A DNA stretch of 64,000 nt from Streptococcus hyointestinalis (GTDB lineage Bacteria > Bacillota > Bacilli > Lactobacillales > Streptococcaceae): contig NZ_JAAKGB010000001.1 of assembly GCF_011039275.1 (NCBI RefSeq), positions 372,001-436,000 of the forward strand, written 5' to 3'. The notes below the pieces were generated by a model. That model saw only the letters and a list, made by a program, of their open reading frames with translations. It did no database searches and was not told where the DNA came from. Made by a program: the position numbers and the translations under genes. Below are positions 44,021 to 52,966 of the stretch, piece by piece (the stretch's first letter is position 1; every line of letters begins with the position of its first letter).

Positions 44021-45331
44021 ATGATAGACGAGAGAGAACTCAAGGAACAATTACTAGAAAACACTAATAAGGACTTTTTAAGTTGGGTGAAGGCCTATGA
44101 TGAATCACTAGTGCCAATCATGAAGCAAAAAGGCTATACCTGCATTCATTCTATGGAACGTACGGTCGCTTTTACCTTTGGAGAATTTACCTTCAGGCGA
44201 CGTCGCTGGAAGAAAGGGGATAGCTGGGTTGTGCCAGTGGACGAAAAACTAGGACTAGAGAAAAATACCAGGTATTCAAGAGAATTTATGTATCAAGTGG
44301 CCAGATTGTCAACCATGATGTCTTATGCCAAGGTCGTCCGTGTAATAGAACTGACCTATCATATTGTCATCACAAAACCAACGGTTGTCAAAGCCGTTAA
44401 ACTATGCGCTGACTTACTGGAAGAACAAAAGGATTATCAAGCTTATCAGGAAGATAATATCACTAAAGAAAAAGCAAATACCATTTATGTCGAGGGGGAC
44501 GGGGTCATGGTCAAATCCAGCGAGAAAGACCTGGAGAATCGTCGTATTGACCTCTCCCATTTTGTAGTGCATACAGGCAGTCAGAAAGTGGGTAACAACC
44601 GATTTGAGCTCCAAAACAAGAAAGAGTTTGTATCGCTCAATAATCGTCAAGCACGTGACCAAGTATTAGATTACCTTTACCACCATTTCGAGATGACCAA
44701 AGATACCCTTCTTATCACAAATTCAGACGGGGGACATGGCTATACTCCCTACGTTTTTAAAGAAATGGCTAAAGCGCTCAAAGTGAGTCGTCATGAACAT
44801 TTCTGGGACGAATACCATCTCAATCAAAAGCTAAAAACCTTTTTTAAACCCTATCCAGCTGAACTCCTGGATAAGGCTTTTCAGGCTATTCACGAGCATA
44901 ATAAAAGCTTTCTGCGTACGGTATTAGATACCACAGAAGGCTTAATAGAGACAGCGGATGAATGGGAACAGTTTGACAACTTTAAACGTAAACTCCTTCA
45001 AAATTTTCAGTATACTAAGCCAGCTACCTTAAGAGGATTTCGTCATGCAGGAATTGGTATCATGGAAAGCCAACACCGGAAAATCACTTATCGCATGAAG
45101 AAAGGGGGTAAATATTGGACATTAAGAGGGGCAGAAGCCATGAGCCAGATGATACTACTAACTGATAAAGACGAGCTTAGGGAACTCATGTTAGGCTCAT
45201 GGCGGGAAGACTATCAGAAAATTCAAGCACTGAAAGGTCTGTCTGGAGGTGAAATCAAACGTTTGGAATCTAAAAAATCCAGTCAATCCATGCCGACTGC
45301 GAGAATTACCTGGAAACAATTTAAGCCCTAA
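44021..45331 (+). CDS. TnGBS/ISLre2-type DDE transposase (Mutator superfamily)
   Basis: 436 residues. The N-terminal helical/DNA-binding part is followed by the catalytic core with YVEGDGVMV (first Asp), LLITNSDGGHGYTPYVF (second Asp), and a late Glu in the GIMESQHRKITYRMKKGGKYWTLRGAEAM block. This is the UPF0236/ISLre2 transposase family used by TnGBS elements. ATG 44021 follows GGAGG by 8 bases; an in-frame TTG at 44000 precedes this ribosome site and is rejected. It appears intact. Confidence 0.9.
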   Translation: MIDERELKEQLLENTNKDFLSWVKAYDESLVPIMKQKGYTCIHSMERTVAFTFGEFTFRRRRWKKGDSWVVPVDEKLGLEKNTRYSREFMYQVARLSTMMSYAKVVRVIELTYHIVITKPTVVKAVKLCADLLEEQKDYQAYQEDNITKEKANTIYVEGDGVMVKSSEKDLENRRIDLSHFVVHTGSQKVGNNRFELQNKKEFVSLNNRQARDQVLDYLYHHFEMTKDTLLITNSDGGHGYTPYVFKEMAKALKVSRHEHFWDEYHLNQKLKTFFKPYPAELLDKAFQAIHEHNKSFLRTVLDTTEGLIETADEWEQFDNFKRKLLQNFQYTKPATLRGFRHAGIGIMESQHRKITYRMKKGGKYWTLRGAEAMSQMILLTDKDELRELMLGSWREDYQKIQALKGLSGGEIKRLESKKSSQSMPTARITWKQFKP

Positions 45332-45345
45332 GCTAGCAGAAAAAC

Positions 45346-45374
45346 TTGCATGGTGAACTAAAACCTGTTATAAT
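45346..45374 (+). promoter_or_regulatory. Consensus promoter for the right-end small RNA
   Basis: TTGCAT (45346-45351), exactly 17 bases, TATAAT (45369-45374), with TG one base before the -10. It begins 15 bases after the transposase stop codon. Confidence 0.75.
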
Positions 45375-45380
45375 GATATC

Positions 45381-45531
45381 AAATTAAGCGAATAAAAAAG
45401 CCGTAAGGATTGCAGTCCTTACGGCACCGAGTGAGACACTATAAGGAACACAACTCACTCAGTCTTAAACCTATGATAAAGCATAATGCGTAGGAAGTCA
45501 AGACTGGGACAAGAGAATCCTGGTCTTTTTT
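45381..45531 (+). ncRNA. Putative structured small RNA at the right end of the element
   Basis: About 150 bases between a consensus promoter and a terminator, with no credible open reading frame. Hairpins: GCCGTAAGGA / TCCTTACGGC (45400-45425, ten perfect pairs), GAGTGAG / CTCACTC (45429-45460), and terminator AGACTGGGA / TCCTGGTCT followed by six T (45501-45531). It reads toward the element's right end and stops 39 bases before it. No known RNA family recognised. Confidence 0.6.
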
Positions 45532-45569
45532 CTTACTCGGTGGGAGCTCTCTCATGGGGTTTGAGGACT

Positions 45570-45591
45570 TCTAAAAAATTCTACCACTTAC
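45570..45591 (-). repeat. Right terminal inverted repeat
   Basis: Reverse complement starts GTAAGTGGTA and ends TTTTTTAGA, matching the left repeat at 19 of 22 positions. Confidence 0.9.
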
Positions 45592-45600
45592 TTTTAGTAG
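45592..45600. repeat. Right target-site duplication
   Basis: TTTTAGTAG, identical to 35472-35480. It is followed by chromosomal DNA leading into the glyQS promoter. Confidence 0.92.
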
Positions 45601-45607
45601 ATAAGCA

Positions 45608-45636
45608 TGGACAAAAGTCACTAGTTTTGCTATAAT
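45608..45636 (+). promoter_or_regulatory. glyQS promoter
   Basis: TGGACA (45608-45613), 17 bases, TATAAT (45631-45636) preceded by TGC (extended -10). The mobile element ends 16 bases before the -35. Confidence 0.82.
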
Positions 45637-45642
45637 TACCCT

Positions 45643-45830
45643 TGTAAAAAGAGAAAATGACACCTTGAGGGTTTCAAAAGCGAGCTTGGAGTTGGTGTGA
45701 GCCAAGTGGAGCCTAGTGTGATTGGCGCTCTTTTGCTATGTTTGATAAACCAATGAAGTTATAAATTAGGGTGGAACCGCGTACCAACGCCCCTATGTTT
45801 TGCATAGGTGTGTGGGCGGTTCTTTTTATT
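45643..45830 (+). promoter_or_regulatory. T-box riboswitch (glycine) upstream of glyQS
   Basis: The T-box core AGGGTGGAACCGCG is at 45768-45781. The following AACGCCCCTATG...CATAGGTGTGTGGGCGGTT stem with a T-run (to about 45828) is the terminator. GGC at 45724-45726, in ATTGGCGCT, is a plausible glycine specifier, but I could not fold stem I with certainty. Confidence 0.9.
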
Positions 45831-45868
45831 TATCGCTTACATTAGGCTAATAGGAGGATACCGATAAG

Positions 45869-46783
45869 ATGTCACAAAAATTAACCTTCCAAGAAATCAT
45901 TTTGACGCTCCAGCAGTATTGGAACGACCAAGGCTGTATGCTCATGCAGGCTTATGACAATGAAAAAGGAGCAGGAACCATGAGTCCATACACTTTCCTG
46001 CGTGCTATTGGACCTGAGCCTTGGAATGCAGCTTACGTAGAGCCTAGTCGTCGTCCTGCAGACGGACGCTACGGGGAAAACCCAAACCGTCTCTACCAAC
46101 ACCACCAATTCCAAGTGGTCATGAAACCAAGCCCAAGCAACATCCAAGAGCTCTACCTCAAGTCACTAGAGCTTTTGGGGATCAATCCGATTGAGCACGA
46201 CATTCGCTTTGTAGAGGACAACTGGGAAAACCCATCAACAGGTTCAGCTGGTCTTGGTTGGGAAGTTTGGCTTGACGGTATGGAAATCACTCAGTTTACT
46301 TACTTCCAACAAGTCGGAGGTCTTGCGACACAACCTGTCACTGCTGAGGTGACTTACGGTTTGGAGCGCTTGGCGTCTTATATCCAAGAGGTCGACTCTG
46401 TCTATGATATTGAGTGGGCTCCTGGCGTTAAGTACGGTGAAATCTTTAAACAACCTGAGTACGAACACTCAAAATACAGCTTTGAAGTGTCAGACCAAGA
46501 CATGTTGCTTGAAAACTTTGACAAGTTTGAAGCAGAAGCAAAGCGTGCGCTTGAAGATAATCTGGTACACCCAGCTTATGACTATGTACTCAAGTGCTCA
46601 CATACCTTTAACTTGCTTGACGCCCGTGGTGCGGTGTCTGTAACAGAGCGTGCTGGCTATATCGCTCGCATTCGTAATCTGGCTCGTGTGGTCGCAAAGA
46701 CCTTTGTCGCTGAGCGTAAGCGTCTAGGCTATCCGCTTCTTGACGAAGAGACACGCCGTGAATTATTAGCAAAAGAAGACTAA
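45869..46783 (+). CDS. glyQ: Glycyl-tRNA synthetase alpha subunit
   Basis: 304 residues. Begins [49 protein letters not shown], the conserved start of GlyQ, and holds the class II catalytic motifs. With GlyS it forms the alpha2-beta2 enzyme that charges tRNA-Gly. AGGAGG lies before the ATG. It is controlled by the glycine T-box. Confidence 0.98.
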   Translation: MSQKLTFQEIILTLQQYWNDQGCMLMQAYDNEKGAGTMSPYTFLRAIGPEPWNAAYVEPSRRPADGRYGENPNRLYQHHQFQVVMKPSPSNIQELYLKSLELLGINPIEHDIRFVEDNWENPSTGSAGLGWEVWLDGMEITQFTYFQQVGGLATQPVTAEVTYGLERLASYIQEVDSVYDIEWAPGVKYGEIFKQPEYEHSKYSFEVSDQDMLLENFDKFEAEAKRALEDNLVHPAYDYVLKCSHTFNLLDARGAVSVTERAGYIARIRNLARVVAKTFVAERKRLGYPLLDEETRRELLAKED

Positions 46784-46796
46784 GAAAGGAGCTATC

Positions 46797-48836
46797 ATGA
46801 CTCATAATTTACTTGTCGAACTTGGACTTGAAGAGATGCCAGCCTACGTGGTGACACCTGCCATGAAGCAACTTGGGGAAAAGATGACGGCTTTCCTAGC
46901 GGACAATCGTCTTACCTTTGAGGACATCGAAGTATTCTCCACACCACGTCGCCTCGCTGTGCGTGTCAAGGGCTTGGCTGATAAACAGTCTGACTTGGAA
47001 GAAGATTTCAAAGGACCTGCAAAGAAAATCGCACTGGACGCTGATGGCAATTTCACCAAAGCAGCAGAAGGTTTTGTCCGTGGTAAGGGCTTGAGCGTTG
47101 ACGACATCACATTTCGTGAGGTCAAGGGTGAAGAGTACGTCTATGTGACCAAGCACGAGGAAGGAAAACCAGCCCGTGAGGTTCTTGAAACGGTCACAAG
47201 TGTCCTCAAAGACTTGACCTTCCCTGTCAACATGCACTGGGCAAACAACACTTTTGAGTACATCCGCCCTGTCCATACCTTGATTGTGCTGCTTGATGAT
47301 GAGGCGCTTGACCTTGATTTTCTTGACATCACCTCAGGTCGCACCAGTCGTGGACATCGCTTTTTAGGGACAGAGGTTGAGGTAGCGTCAGCAGATTCTT
47401 ACGAGGAGGACTTGCGCCACAGCTTTGTTATCGCAGATAGCAAGGAACGTAAGGACTTGATTGTTTCTCAAATCAAAGCTATCGAAGAAGAACATGACGT
47501 TGTCGTTGAGATTGACGATGAGCTTCTGGATGAAGTGCTCAATCTCGTCGAGTATCCAACAGCCTTTATGGGTGCTTTTGATGAGAAATATCTGGCGGTT
47601 CCAGAGGAAGTTTTGGTGACGTCTATGAAAAATCACCAGCGCTACTTTGTCGTACGTGACAAGTCTGGTAAACTCCTTCCGCACTTTATCTCAGTGCGTA
47701 ATGGCGATAGCCACTTCATTGAAAATGTCATCAAAGGAAATGAAAAAGTTTTAGTGGCAAGGCTTGAAGACGGTGCTTTCTTCTGGCGTGAGGACCAAAA
47801 ATTAGTGATTGCTGACTTGGTTGAAAAACTCAAACACGTCACTTTCCATGAAAAGATCGGCTCTCTCTTTGCTCACATGGAACGTACCAAAGTCATTGCT
47901 GGCTATCTAGCTGACAAGGCAGGCTTGAGCGCTGATGAGAAAGAAGCTGTTTTACGAGCAGCGTCTATCTATAAGTTTGACCTATTGACTGGCATGGTTG
48001 GTGAGTTTGATGAGTTGCAAGGTATCATGGGTGAAAAATACGCTACTCTCGCTGGCGAGTCTGAAATGGTTGCGACTGCCATCCGTGAACACTACTTGCC
48101 AAACTCAGCAGACGGAGACCTACCTGAGACTAAGGTCGGAGCAATCTTAGCTATTGCTGACAAACTAGACACAGTGCTTTCTTTCTTTTCTGTTGGACTT
48201 ATCCCAAGCGGCTCTAACGACCCTTATGCGCTTCGTCGTGCCACTCAAGGGATTGTCCGCGTTTTAGACGCCTTTGGTTGGGATATTCCGCTGGATGAGC
48301 TGATTAGTGACCTCTATGCGCTTAGCTTTGACAGCCTAGACTATGCTAATCAAGACCAAGTCATGGACTTTGTCGTAGCTCGTATCGAAAAAATGATGGA
48401 CAGCGCTATCGCAAAAGACATCAAAGAAGCGACACTTGCTTCATCAACTTATGTCGTTGGCACCATGCTAGAAGCCAGCCAAGCGCTTGCTAGAAAGAGT
48501 AAGGACGCAGGTTACAAGGCAGCTGTTGAGAGCCTCTCACGTGTCTTTAACCTAGCTGAGAAAGCAGATACTAGTGCTACAGTCAACCCTAGCCTTTTTG
48601 AAAATGACGAGGAGAAAGCGCTACACGACGCTATTGAGACGCTAGAGCTCTCAGCTGACATGACTGAAAATCTAGACAAACTCTTTGCACTTAGCCCAGT
48701 CATTGACGCATTCTTTGACAATACCATGGTCATGGCAGAAGACGAAGCCCTCAAAAACAACCGCCTCGCTCTGCTTTCTAGCCTTGTCGCAAAAGCCAGC
48801 CAAGTCGCAGCCTTTAATAAACTCAATACCAAGTAA
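46797..48836 (+). CDS. glyS: Glycyl-tRNA synthetase beta subunit
   Basis: 679 residues. The N-terminus [22 protein letters not shown] and the segments [11 protein letters not shown] and RFLG are GlyS hallmarks; the C-terminal part contains HD-like and DALR-type tRNA-binding regions. It lies 13 bases after glyQ with AAAGGAG. Confidence 0.97.
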   Translation: MTHNLLVELGLEEMPAYVVTPAMKQLGEKMTAFLADNRLTFEDIEVFSTPRRLAVRVKGLADKQSDLEEDFKGPAKKIALDADGNFTKAAEGFVRGKGLSVDDITFREVKGEEYVYVTKHEEGKPAREVLETVTSVLKDLTFPVNMHWANNTFEYIRPVHTLIVLLDDEALDLDFLDITSGRTSRGHRFLGTEVEVASADSYEEDLRHSFVIADSKERKDLIVSQIKAIEEEHDVVVEIDDELLDEVLNLVEYPTAFMGAFDEKYLAVPEEVLVTSMKNHQRYFVVRDKSGKLLPHFISVRNGDSHFIENVIKGNEKVLVARLEDGAFFWREDQKLVIADLVEKLKHVTFHEKIGSLFAHMERTKVIAGYLADKAGLSADEKEAVLRAASIYKFDLLTGMVGEFDELQGIMGEKYATLAGESEMVATAIREHYLPNSADGDLPETKVGAILAIADKLDTVLSFFSVGLIPSGSNDPYALRRATQGIVRVLDAFGWDIPLDELISDLYALSFDSLDYANQDQVMDFVVARIEKMMDSAIAKDIKEATLASSTYVVGTMLEASQALARKSKDAGYKAAVESLSRVFNLAEKADTSATVNPSLFENDEEKALHDAIETLELSADMTENLDKLFALSPVIDAFFDNTMVMAEDEALKNNRLALLSSLVAKASQVAAFNKLNTK

Positions 48837-48854
48837 ACTTTAAAGGAGGACACT

Positions 48855-49112
48855 ATGGATCCTAAGAAAATCGCTCGTATTAACGAGCTTGCTAAAAAGA
48901 AAAAAGAAGAAGGCTTGACACCAGAAGAAAAGGTGGAGCAAGCTGAACTTCGTGAAGAATACATCGAAGGCTATCGCCGTGCCGTTCGCCATCACATCGA
49001 AGGTATCAAGATTGTCGATGAAGAAGGCAACGACGTTACACCTGAAAAACTACGCCAAGTCCAACGTGAAAAAGGACTTCACGGACGTAGCTTAGATGAC
49101 CCAAATTCTTAA
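48855..49112 (+). CDS. DUF896 (YnzC-like) small protein
   Basis: 85 residues. [38 protein letters not shown] is the DUF896 signature, a short two-helix bundle. It follows glyS by 18 bases with AAAGGAGGA and ends at a terminator, so it is in the glyQS operon. Function unknown. Confidence 0.9.
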   Translation: MDPKKIARINELAKKKKEEGLTPEEKVEQAELREEYIEGYRRAVRHHIEGIKIVDEEGNDVTPEKLRQVQREKGLHGRSLDDPNS

Positions 49113-49124
49113 TAAGAAGGTCTT

Positions 49125-49156
49125 AAAAAGGTCTTGCTCAGGCAAGACCTTTTTAT
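49125..49156 (+). terminator. Terminator of the glyQS operon
   Basis: Stem AAAAAGGTCTTGC / GCAAGACCTTTTT with loop TCAG and a T-run. Confidence 0.88.
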
Positions 49157-49168
49157 TGACAATTTTTT

Positions 49169-49206
49169 TGGAAGCGCTTGACAAGGGTTTTCATGAGGAG
49201 TATAAT
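49169..49206 (+). promoter_or_regulatory. Promoter with overlapping cre-like site
   Basis: TTGACA (49178-49183), 17 bases, TATAAT (49201-49206): a full consensus promoter. TGGAAGCGCTTGAC (49169-49182) overlaps the -35 and keeps the central AAGCGCTT of a catabolite (CcpA) site, but it departs from the consensus at the right flank. Confidence 0.6.
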
Positions 49207-49279
49207 GAAGCCAAAGGAAAATTGTATTTGTTTGATAGAACAAACAAATACCTGCTTAGCAGGATAAAGGAGGAGAACT

Positions 49280-50011
49280 ATGATAAGGTTTGAGCATGTG
49301 TCAAAAGTGTATGAGGGAAAAGAAGCGCTGAGTGACCTCAATCTCACCATCAATGACGGGGAAATATTTGGTCTCATAGGGCACAATGGTGCAGGGAAAA
49401 CAACGACCATCAGCATTTTGACCTCCATCATCGAGGCGACTTATGGTGAGGTTTATGTGGATGATTTGCTGCTTTCTGAGCATAGGGATGAGATTAAGCG
49501 CAAGATTGGCTATGTGCCAGACTCTCCTGATATTTTCTTAAATCTGACAGCGCAGGAGTACTGGCAGTTTTTAGCGACCATCTACGGCGTGCCAAAGGAA
49601 GAAGCGAGTGCACGCATTGACCAGCTGGTTACTCTGTTTGAGCTAGGTGAGCGTCGCTACGAGGTCATTGATGGCTTTTCGCATGGGATGCGCCAGAAGG
49701 TGATTGTCATTGGGGCTTTGGTGTCCAATCCCGATATTTGGATTTTGGATGAGCCTTTGACAGGGCTTGACCCACAGGCGTCTTATGATTTGAAAGAAAT
49801 GATGAAAACGCATGCTAAAGAGGGAAATAGCGTTATCTTTTCAACGCATGTCCTTGCCGTAGCTGAGCAGCTGTGTGACCGCATTGCCATTCTCAAAAAA
49901 GGAAAGCTCATCTATGTCGGCAGCATCGATGAGCTCAAGAAAAGCTATCCAAATAAAGATTTGGAGACGATTTATCTGGAATTGGCAGGCAGAAAAGCGC
50001 AAGAGGACTAG
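49280..50011 (+). CDS. ABC transporter ATP-binding protein (EcsA-like)
   Basis: 243 residues. Walker A GHNGAGKT at 34-41, degenerate signature FSHGMRQK, Walker B IWILDEP, and STHVLA. It resembles EcsA in signature and length, so it is probably a paralogue with its own permease downstream. AAAGGAGGAG precedes the ATG. Substrate unknown. Confidence 0.9.
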   Translation: MIRFEHVSKVYEGKEALSDLNLTINDGEIFGLIGHNGAGKTTTISILTSIIEATYGEVYVDDLLLSEHRDEIKRKIGYVPDSPDIFLNLTAQEYWQFLATIYGVPKEEASARIDQLVTLFELGERRYEVIDGFSHGMRQKVIVIGALVSNPDIWILDEPLTGLDPQASYDLKEMMKTHAKEGNSVIFSTHVLAVAEQLCDRIAILKKGKLIYVGSIDELKKSYPNKDLETIYLELAGRKAQED

Positions 50012-50028
50012 CACATGAGGAGGTTATT

Positions 50029-51618
50029 ATGAAATGGTCAACGATTTGGGAGTTAGTAAAGGTCAATATCCTCTACTCAAACAGTAATTACTTAGCCAAT
50101 ATCCGAAAAAGGCAGGAAAAAAAGCAAAAGGATCGCTTTTCTATCGCCAAGGAGATGATTAAAAATCAAGTCATTCTTCTAGTCGTGATGATGGTTTGCT
50201 TTAGTTATTTTCTACTGATGGTGGACTATAGGCACTATCCTTACTACTTAGGTCAGCAGACGATCGTCTTTGCTGTTATGGCGCTGATGACGTCCTTTTC
50301 AGCCATGTATAGCGTCTTTTATGAGAGTGGCGACACGAAGAACTATGTTTATCTGCCCATTGAGCCAAGGGAGCTCTTTGTTGCAAAGGTCATCGCCTCT
50401 TTAGGGATGAGTCTCTTGTACTTAGCGCCTACCTTGACACTCTTTGCTTTTGCTTATTGGCAAATTACGGGAAATCCATTCACGATTCTACTAGGTATTG
50501 TCAATTTTGCTGTTTTGTCGGTGACGGTGCTTTCTTTGTCGCTTCTTGTGACTGGCTTGATTGGGCGCTATATCGTCAAGAGTCGTCATCAAAAGGCGAT
50601 TTCAACAGCCTTGACGGCTATTGCTAGCTTTGGAGCCTTTGTTCCTATTCTTTATATCAATATGACCAGTTCCCAGCTAGATGATGAGCAAGCGCTCGCC
50701 CACATCACGCCACTGCCTTACTTTAGAGGTTTTGTGGATATTGTACGTGCTCCTTTTTCAAAGGAGAGCCTTCTCAACTATTGGTTGCCTATCGCTATGA
50801 CGGTACTTGTCATCTTAGGTGTTATCGTTTTCATCGTGCCAAACTACTACAGAGATACGCTCTATGCCAAGGTCGCACCGAGCAAAAAACAACCAAAAAA
50901 GGCGATAAAAACACGGAGTCTAGGTCGTCTGGTGCGACGCCATCACCTCTCTACTCTAGGACATGCTTCGCTCTTGGTACAAACCTATAGTGTGCCTGTT
51001 ATTTTAGGGATTTCCTTTTCAGGAGCTATGATTAGGTTTAGCAGCTTCTTTGACAGTAAGCATTTTGGTGTGACTTTTCTAGTAGGCGCCTTGCTGGGGC
51101 TTTTTATGACGCAGTCTGCTTCCATCTTGGGCGTTGGTTTGTCTTTGGAAAAGGACAATTACACTTATCTCAAGACCCTGCCTTTTTCTTTCAAAGGCTT
51201 TATCAAGCAGAAGTTTTGGGTCTTGTATGGCGTTCAGGTCTTGCCACCAGCTCTTCTCATGTCTATTGCCACACTTTTCTTTGGCATGCACCCTGTTCTA
51301 GTGGTGAGTCTCTTTGTTGGTATGTTGCTCTCAGCTCTTATACAAGGGCAATTCATCTACCGCAGCGACTACCGTCATCTCAATCTCAACTGGCAAAATA
51401 TCAACCAGCTCTTCAACCGTGGTAATAGCCAAATGCTATCGGCTCTTATCTTCTTTGTTGAATTGATTGTCGGTGTGGTGCTCCTTTGCCTAGCTATCTT
51501 TGCCTCCTTCAAAATCAATCCAACGATTGTGAGTGGCGTCATCCTTGTCATGTCAGCACTTGTCATAGCTGTCCTGCAGCTTTTCCTCAACCGTCTGTTT
51601 TGGAAGACATTAGTATAA
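50029..51618 (+). CDS. ABC transporter permease (ABC-2-like export type)
   Basis: 529 residues with about twelve membrane helices in two blocks separated by a basic cytoplasmic stretch (APSKKQPKKAIKTRSLGRLVRRHH). It lies 17 bases after the ATPase gene, with GAGGAGG... before the ATG. It resembles large YthQ/SkfF-type permeases that act with a single ATPase; exported substrate unknown. Confidence 0.82.
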   Translation: MKWSTIWELVKVNILYSNSNYLANIRKRQEKKQKDRFSIAKEMIKNQVILLVVMMVCFSYFLLMVDYRHYPYYLGQQTIVFAVMALMTSFSAMYSVFYESGDTKNYVYLPIEPRELFVAKVIASLGMSLLYLAPTLTLFAFAYWQITGNPFTILLGIVNFAVLSVTVLSLSLLVTGLIGRYIVKSRHQKAISTALTAIASFGAFVPILYINMTSSQLDDEQALAHITPLPYFRGFVDIVRAPFSKESLLNYWLPIAMTVLVILGVIVFIVPNYYRDTLYAKVAPSKKQPKKAIKTRSLGRLVRRHHLSTLGHASLLVQTYSVPVILGISFSGAMIRFSSFFDSKHFGVTFLVGALLGLFMTQSASILGVGLSLEKDNYTYLKTLPFSFKGFIKQKFWVLYGVQVLPPALLMSIATLFFGMHPVLVVSLFVGMLLSALIQGQFIYRSDYRHLNLNWQNINQLFNRGNSQMLSALIFFVELIVGVVLLCLAIFASFKINPTIVSGVILVMSALVIAVLQLFLNRLFWKTLV

Positions 51619-51627
51619 AGAAAGTAG

Positions 51628-51660
51628 CTGTAGGTCGCTTCGTTTGACCTACAGTTTTTA
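51628..51660 (+). terminator. Hairpin after the ABC exporter
   Basis: Nine-base stem CTGTAGGTC / GACCTACAG, nine-base loop, then TTTTT. The MATE gene starts at 51667, just after it. Confidence 0.65.
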
Positions 51661-51666
51661 GGAAAA

Positions 51667-52923
51667 ATGATACCTTCAAAAGAAATCAACAGTTTTGCTT
51701 TTCCGCTCATTGTGACACAGATTGGTCAGATTCTCATTGGGCAGTTGGCTTTGCATTTTGCTGTGGCAAATTCATCTCTTGCTCTGTCAAGCATTGCGAT
51801 TATTCAAAATCTGCTCTTTGCTTTTGGTGGGCTGTTAGGTGCTTTTAGCTTGGCTTTTAATATCAAAAGCGCCAGAAGCTTTGCCAATCAAGAAAGAAGC
51901 CGATTTAGTGATTTGCTCAAGTCAAACCTCATCCTAGATGGGATAATCGGACTTGGCTTTGCCGTCTTTGTACTTGTCTTTGGAAAAATACTGCTAAGGC
52001 AAGTCTACGGCTTTAGTGGGCAGCTATTAGACTTATCAACAGCCTATCTCCTTCTCATGGCACCTTACATAGGCTTGACCTTACTGAACTTTTCGTTGAC
52101 CAGTTTACTACGAGTGCAAAAGAAAACAAAACCTATCATGTGGGTGGGGCTAGCGAGTTCCTTGTTAGATGTGGGGCTGAACTATCTCTTTGTACCAGTA
52201 TTTGGTATCAAAGGTGCAGCTTTAGCGACCATTTTATCGCTAGCCTTTATATCGCTGAGTTACTTGTGGCTGGTCTACCCGCTGGTTTTTGAGGCTTTAG
52301 CGTCTCGCTCGACGAGTAAGTGTGAGCTGATTCGGTTTGGTATGCCTTTGATGGGGCAGGAAATCTTAGAGAGTGTCTTGTTTATCATGGTGTTTGATGC
52401 CTTGATGGCAAGACTTGGGGTTGAGATACTGGCTATCTATGCGGTTACTAGTCAGCTGCTAGCTATCGTGCGTGTGCCTGCTTTTGTCTATGCGACAGCA
52501 GTTTCTGTCTATCTACCGCAAGCAGAAAAAACAGGACAGGTGAGTACCTTTTTGAAAACTATTTGTAAAAATGCCTACGCTGTGAGTCTGGTCTTGTCTG
52601 TTCTTCTTGTTTGCTTGTCAAACAGCCTAGCGCATTTTCTCTCAAGCGAAATCACGCAAAATATTATCCCTATCACCTTGTTTACTGTTATCGCTATGTG
52701 CGTATCGCCTCTCTATGAGAGTACAAAGATGGTTCTGCAAAGTCTAGAAGATGAGAAATTTGTCTTACGCATTTCTATCTTAGTCAATCTTTTGTGTGTC
52801 TGCGCCATGCTTTTCTTGCAGTTTTTACAGCTACAGACTTACTTTTCGCTGTACTTTATCTACGGAGTGAGTCTAGCGGTTTTGTCTGTTTTCTTTTTAC
52901 GTCGAGCTTTTGTGCCTAGATAA
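51667..52923 (+). CDS. MATE family efflux transporter
   Basis: 418 residues with about twelve membrane helices in two homologous halves. The N-terminus EINSFAFPLIVTQIGQILIGQLALHFAVANSSLALSSIAIIQNLLF and second half FGMPLMGQEILESVLFIMVFDALMARLGVEILAIYAV fit the MATE fold. It probably exports cationic drugs or metabolites by ion antiport. AGGAAAA upstream of the ATG is a modest ribosome site. Some read-through from the ABC operon is possible. Confidence 0.85.
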   Translation: MIPSKEINSFAFPLIVTQIGQILIGQLALHFAVANSSLALSSIAIIQNLLFAFGGLLGAFSLAFNIKSARSFANQERSRFSDLLKSNLILDGIIGLGFAVFVLVFGKILLRQVYGFSGQLLDLSTAYLLLMAPYIGLTLLNFSLTSLLRVQKKTKPIMWVGLASSLLDVGLNYLFVPVFGIKGAALATILSLAFISLSYLWLVYPLVFEALASRSTSKCELIRFGMPLMGQEILESVLFIMVFDALMARLGVEILAIYAVTSQLLAIVRVPAFVYATAVSVYLPQAEKTGQVSTFLKTICKNAYAVSLVLSVLLVCLSNSLAHFLSSEITQNIIPITLFTVIAMCVSPLYESTKMVLQSLEDEKFVLRISILVNLLCVCAMLFLQFLQLQTYFSLYFIYGVSLAVLSVFFLRRAFVPR

Positions 52924-52940
52924 TCCTATCTAGGTTTTTT
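52915..52940 (+). terminator. Terminator overlapping the MATE stop codon
   Basis: Stem CCTAGATA / TATCTAGG with loop ATCC and six T. Confidence 0.82.
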
Positions 52941-52950
52941 GCTGGCTTTG

Positions 52951-52959
52951 TGTTATAAT
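52951..52959 (+). promoter_or_regulatory. Extended -10 giving a leaderless proB mRNA
   Basis: TGTTATAAT (TATAAT at 52954-52959) is followed by seven bases and then the proB ATG at 52967. Confidence 0.62.
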
Positions 52960-52966
52960 TTTGGAT

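Larger units (their letters stand above)
35481..45591. mobile_element. TnGBS-type element, 10,111 bp, compact
   Basis: Bounded by 22-bp terminal inverted repeats (19/22 identical) and a perfect 9-bp target duplication. It carries a Mutator/ISLre2-like DDE transposase at the right end, a Prim-Pol replication protein, two ribbon-helix-helix proteins, a VirB6-like conjugation protein and an origin-like region. The insertion point is 16 bp upstream of the -35 of the glyQS promoter, matching the known preference of TnGBS elements for sites ~15-17 bp upstream of sigma-A promoters. No relaxase, VirB4-type ATPase, coupling protein or cell-wall hydrolase is present. TnGBS elements described in group B Streptococcus are several times larger. 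Confidence 0.88.

Noticed and set aside
45381..45531. tracrRNA-like RNA, because of a CACCGAGTG segment
   Set aside because: The resemblance is limited to a few bases; there is no anti-repeat, no cas9 and no array in the window.
49096..49293. 65-codon plus-strand frame between the DUF896 gene and the ABC ATPase
   Set aside because: It runs through a strong terminator and a consensus promoter and overlaps the ATPase start, so it is not a gene.
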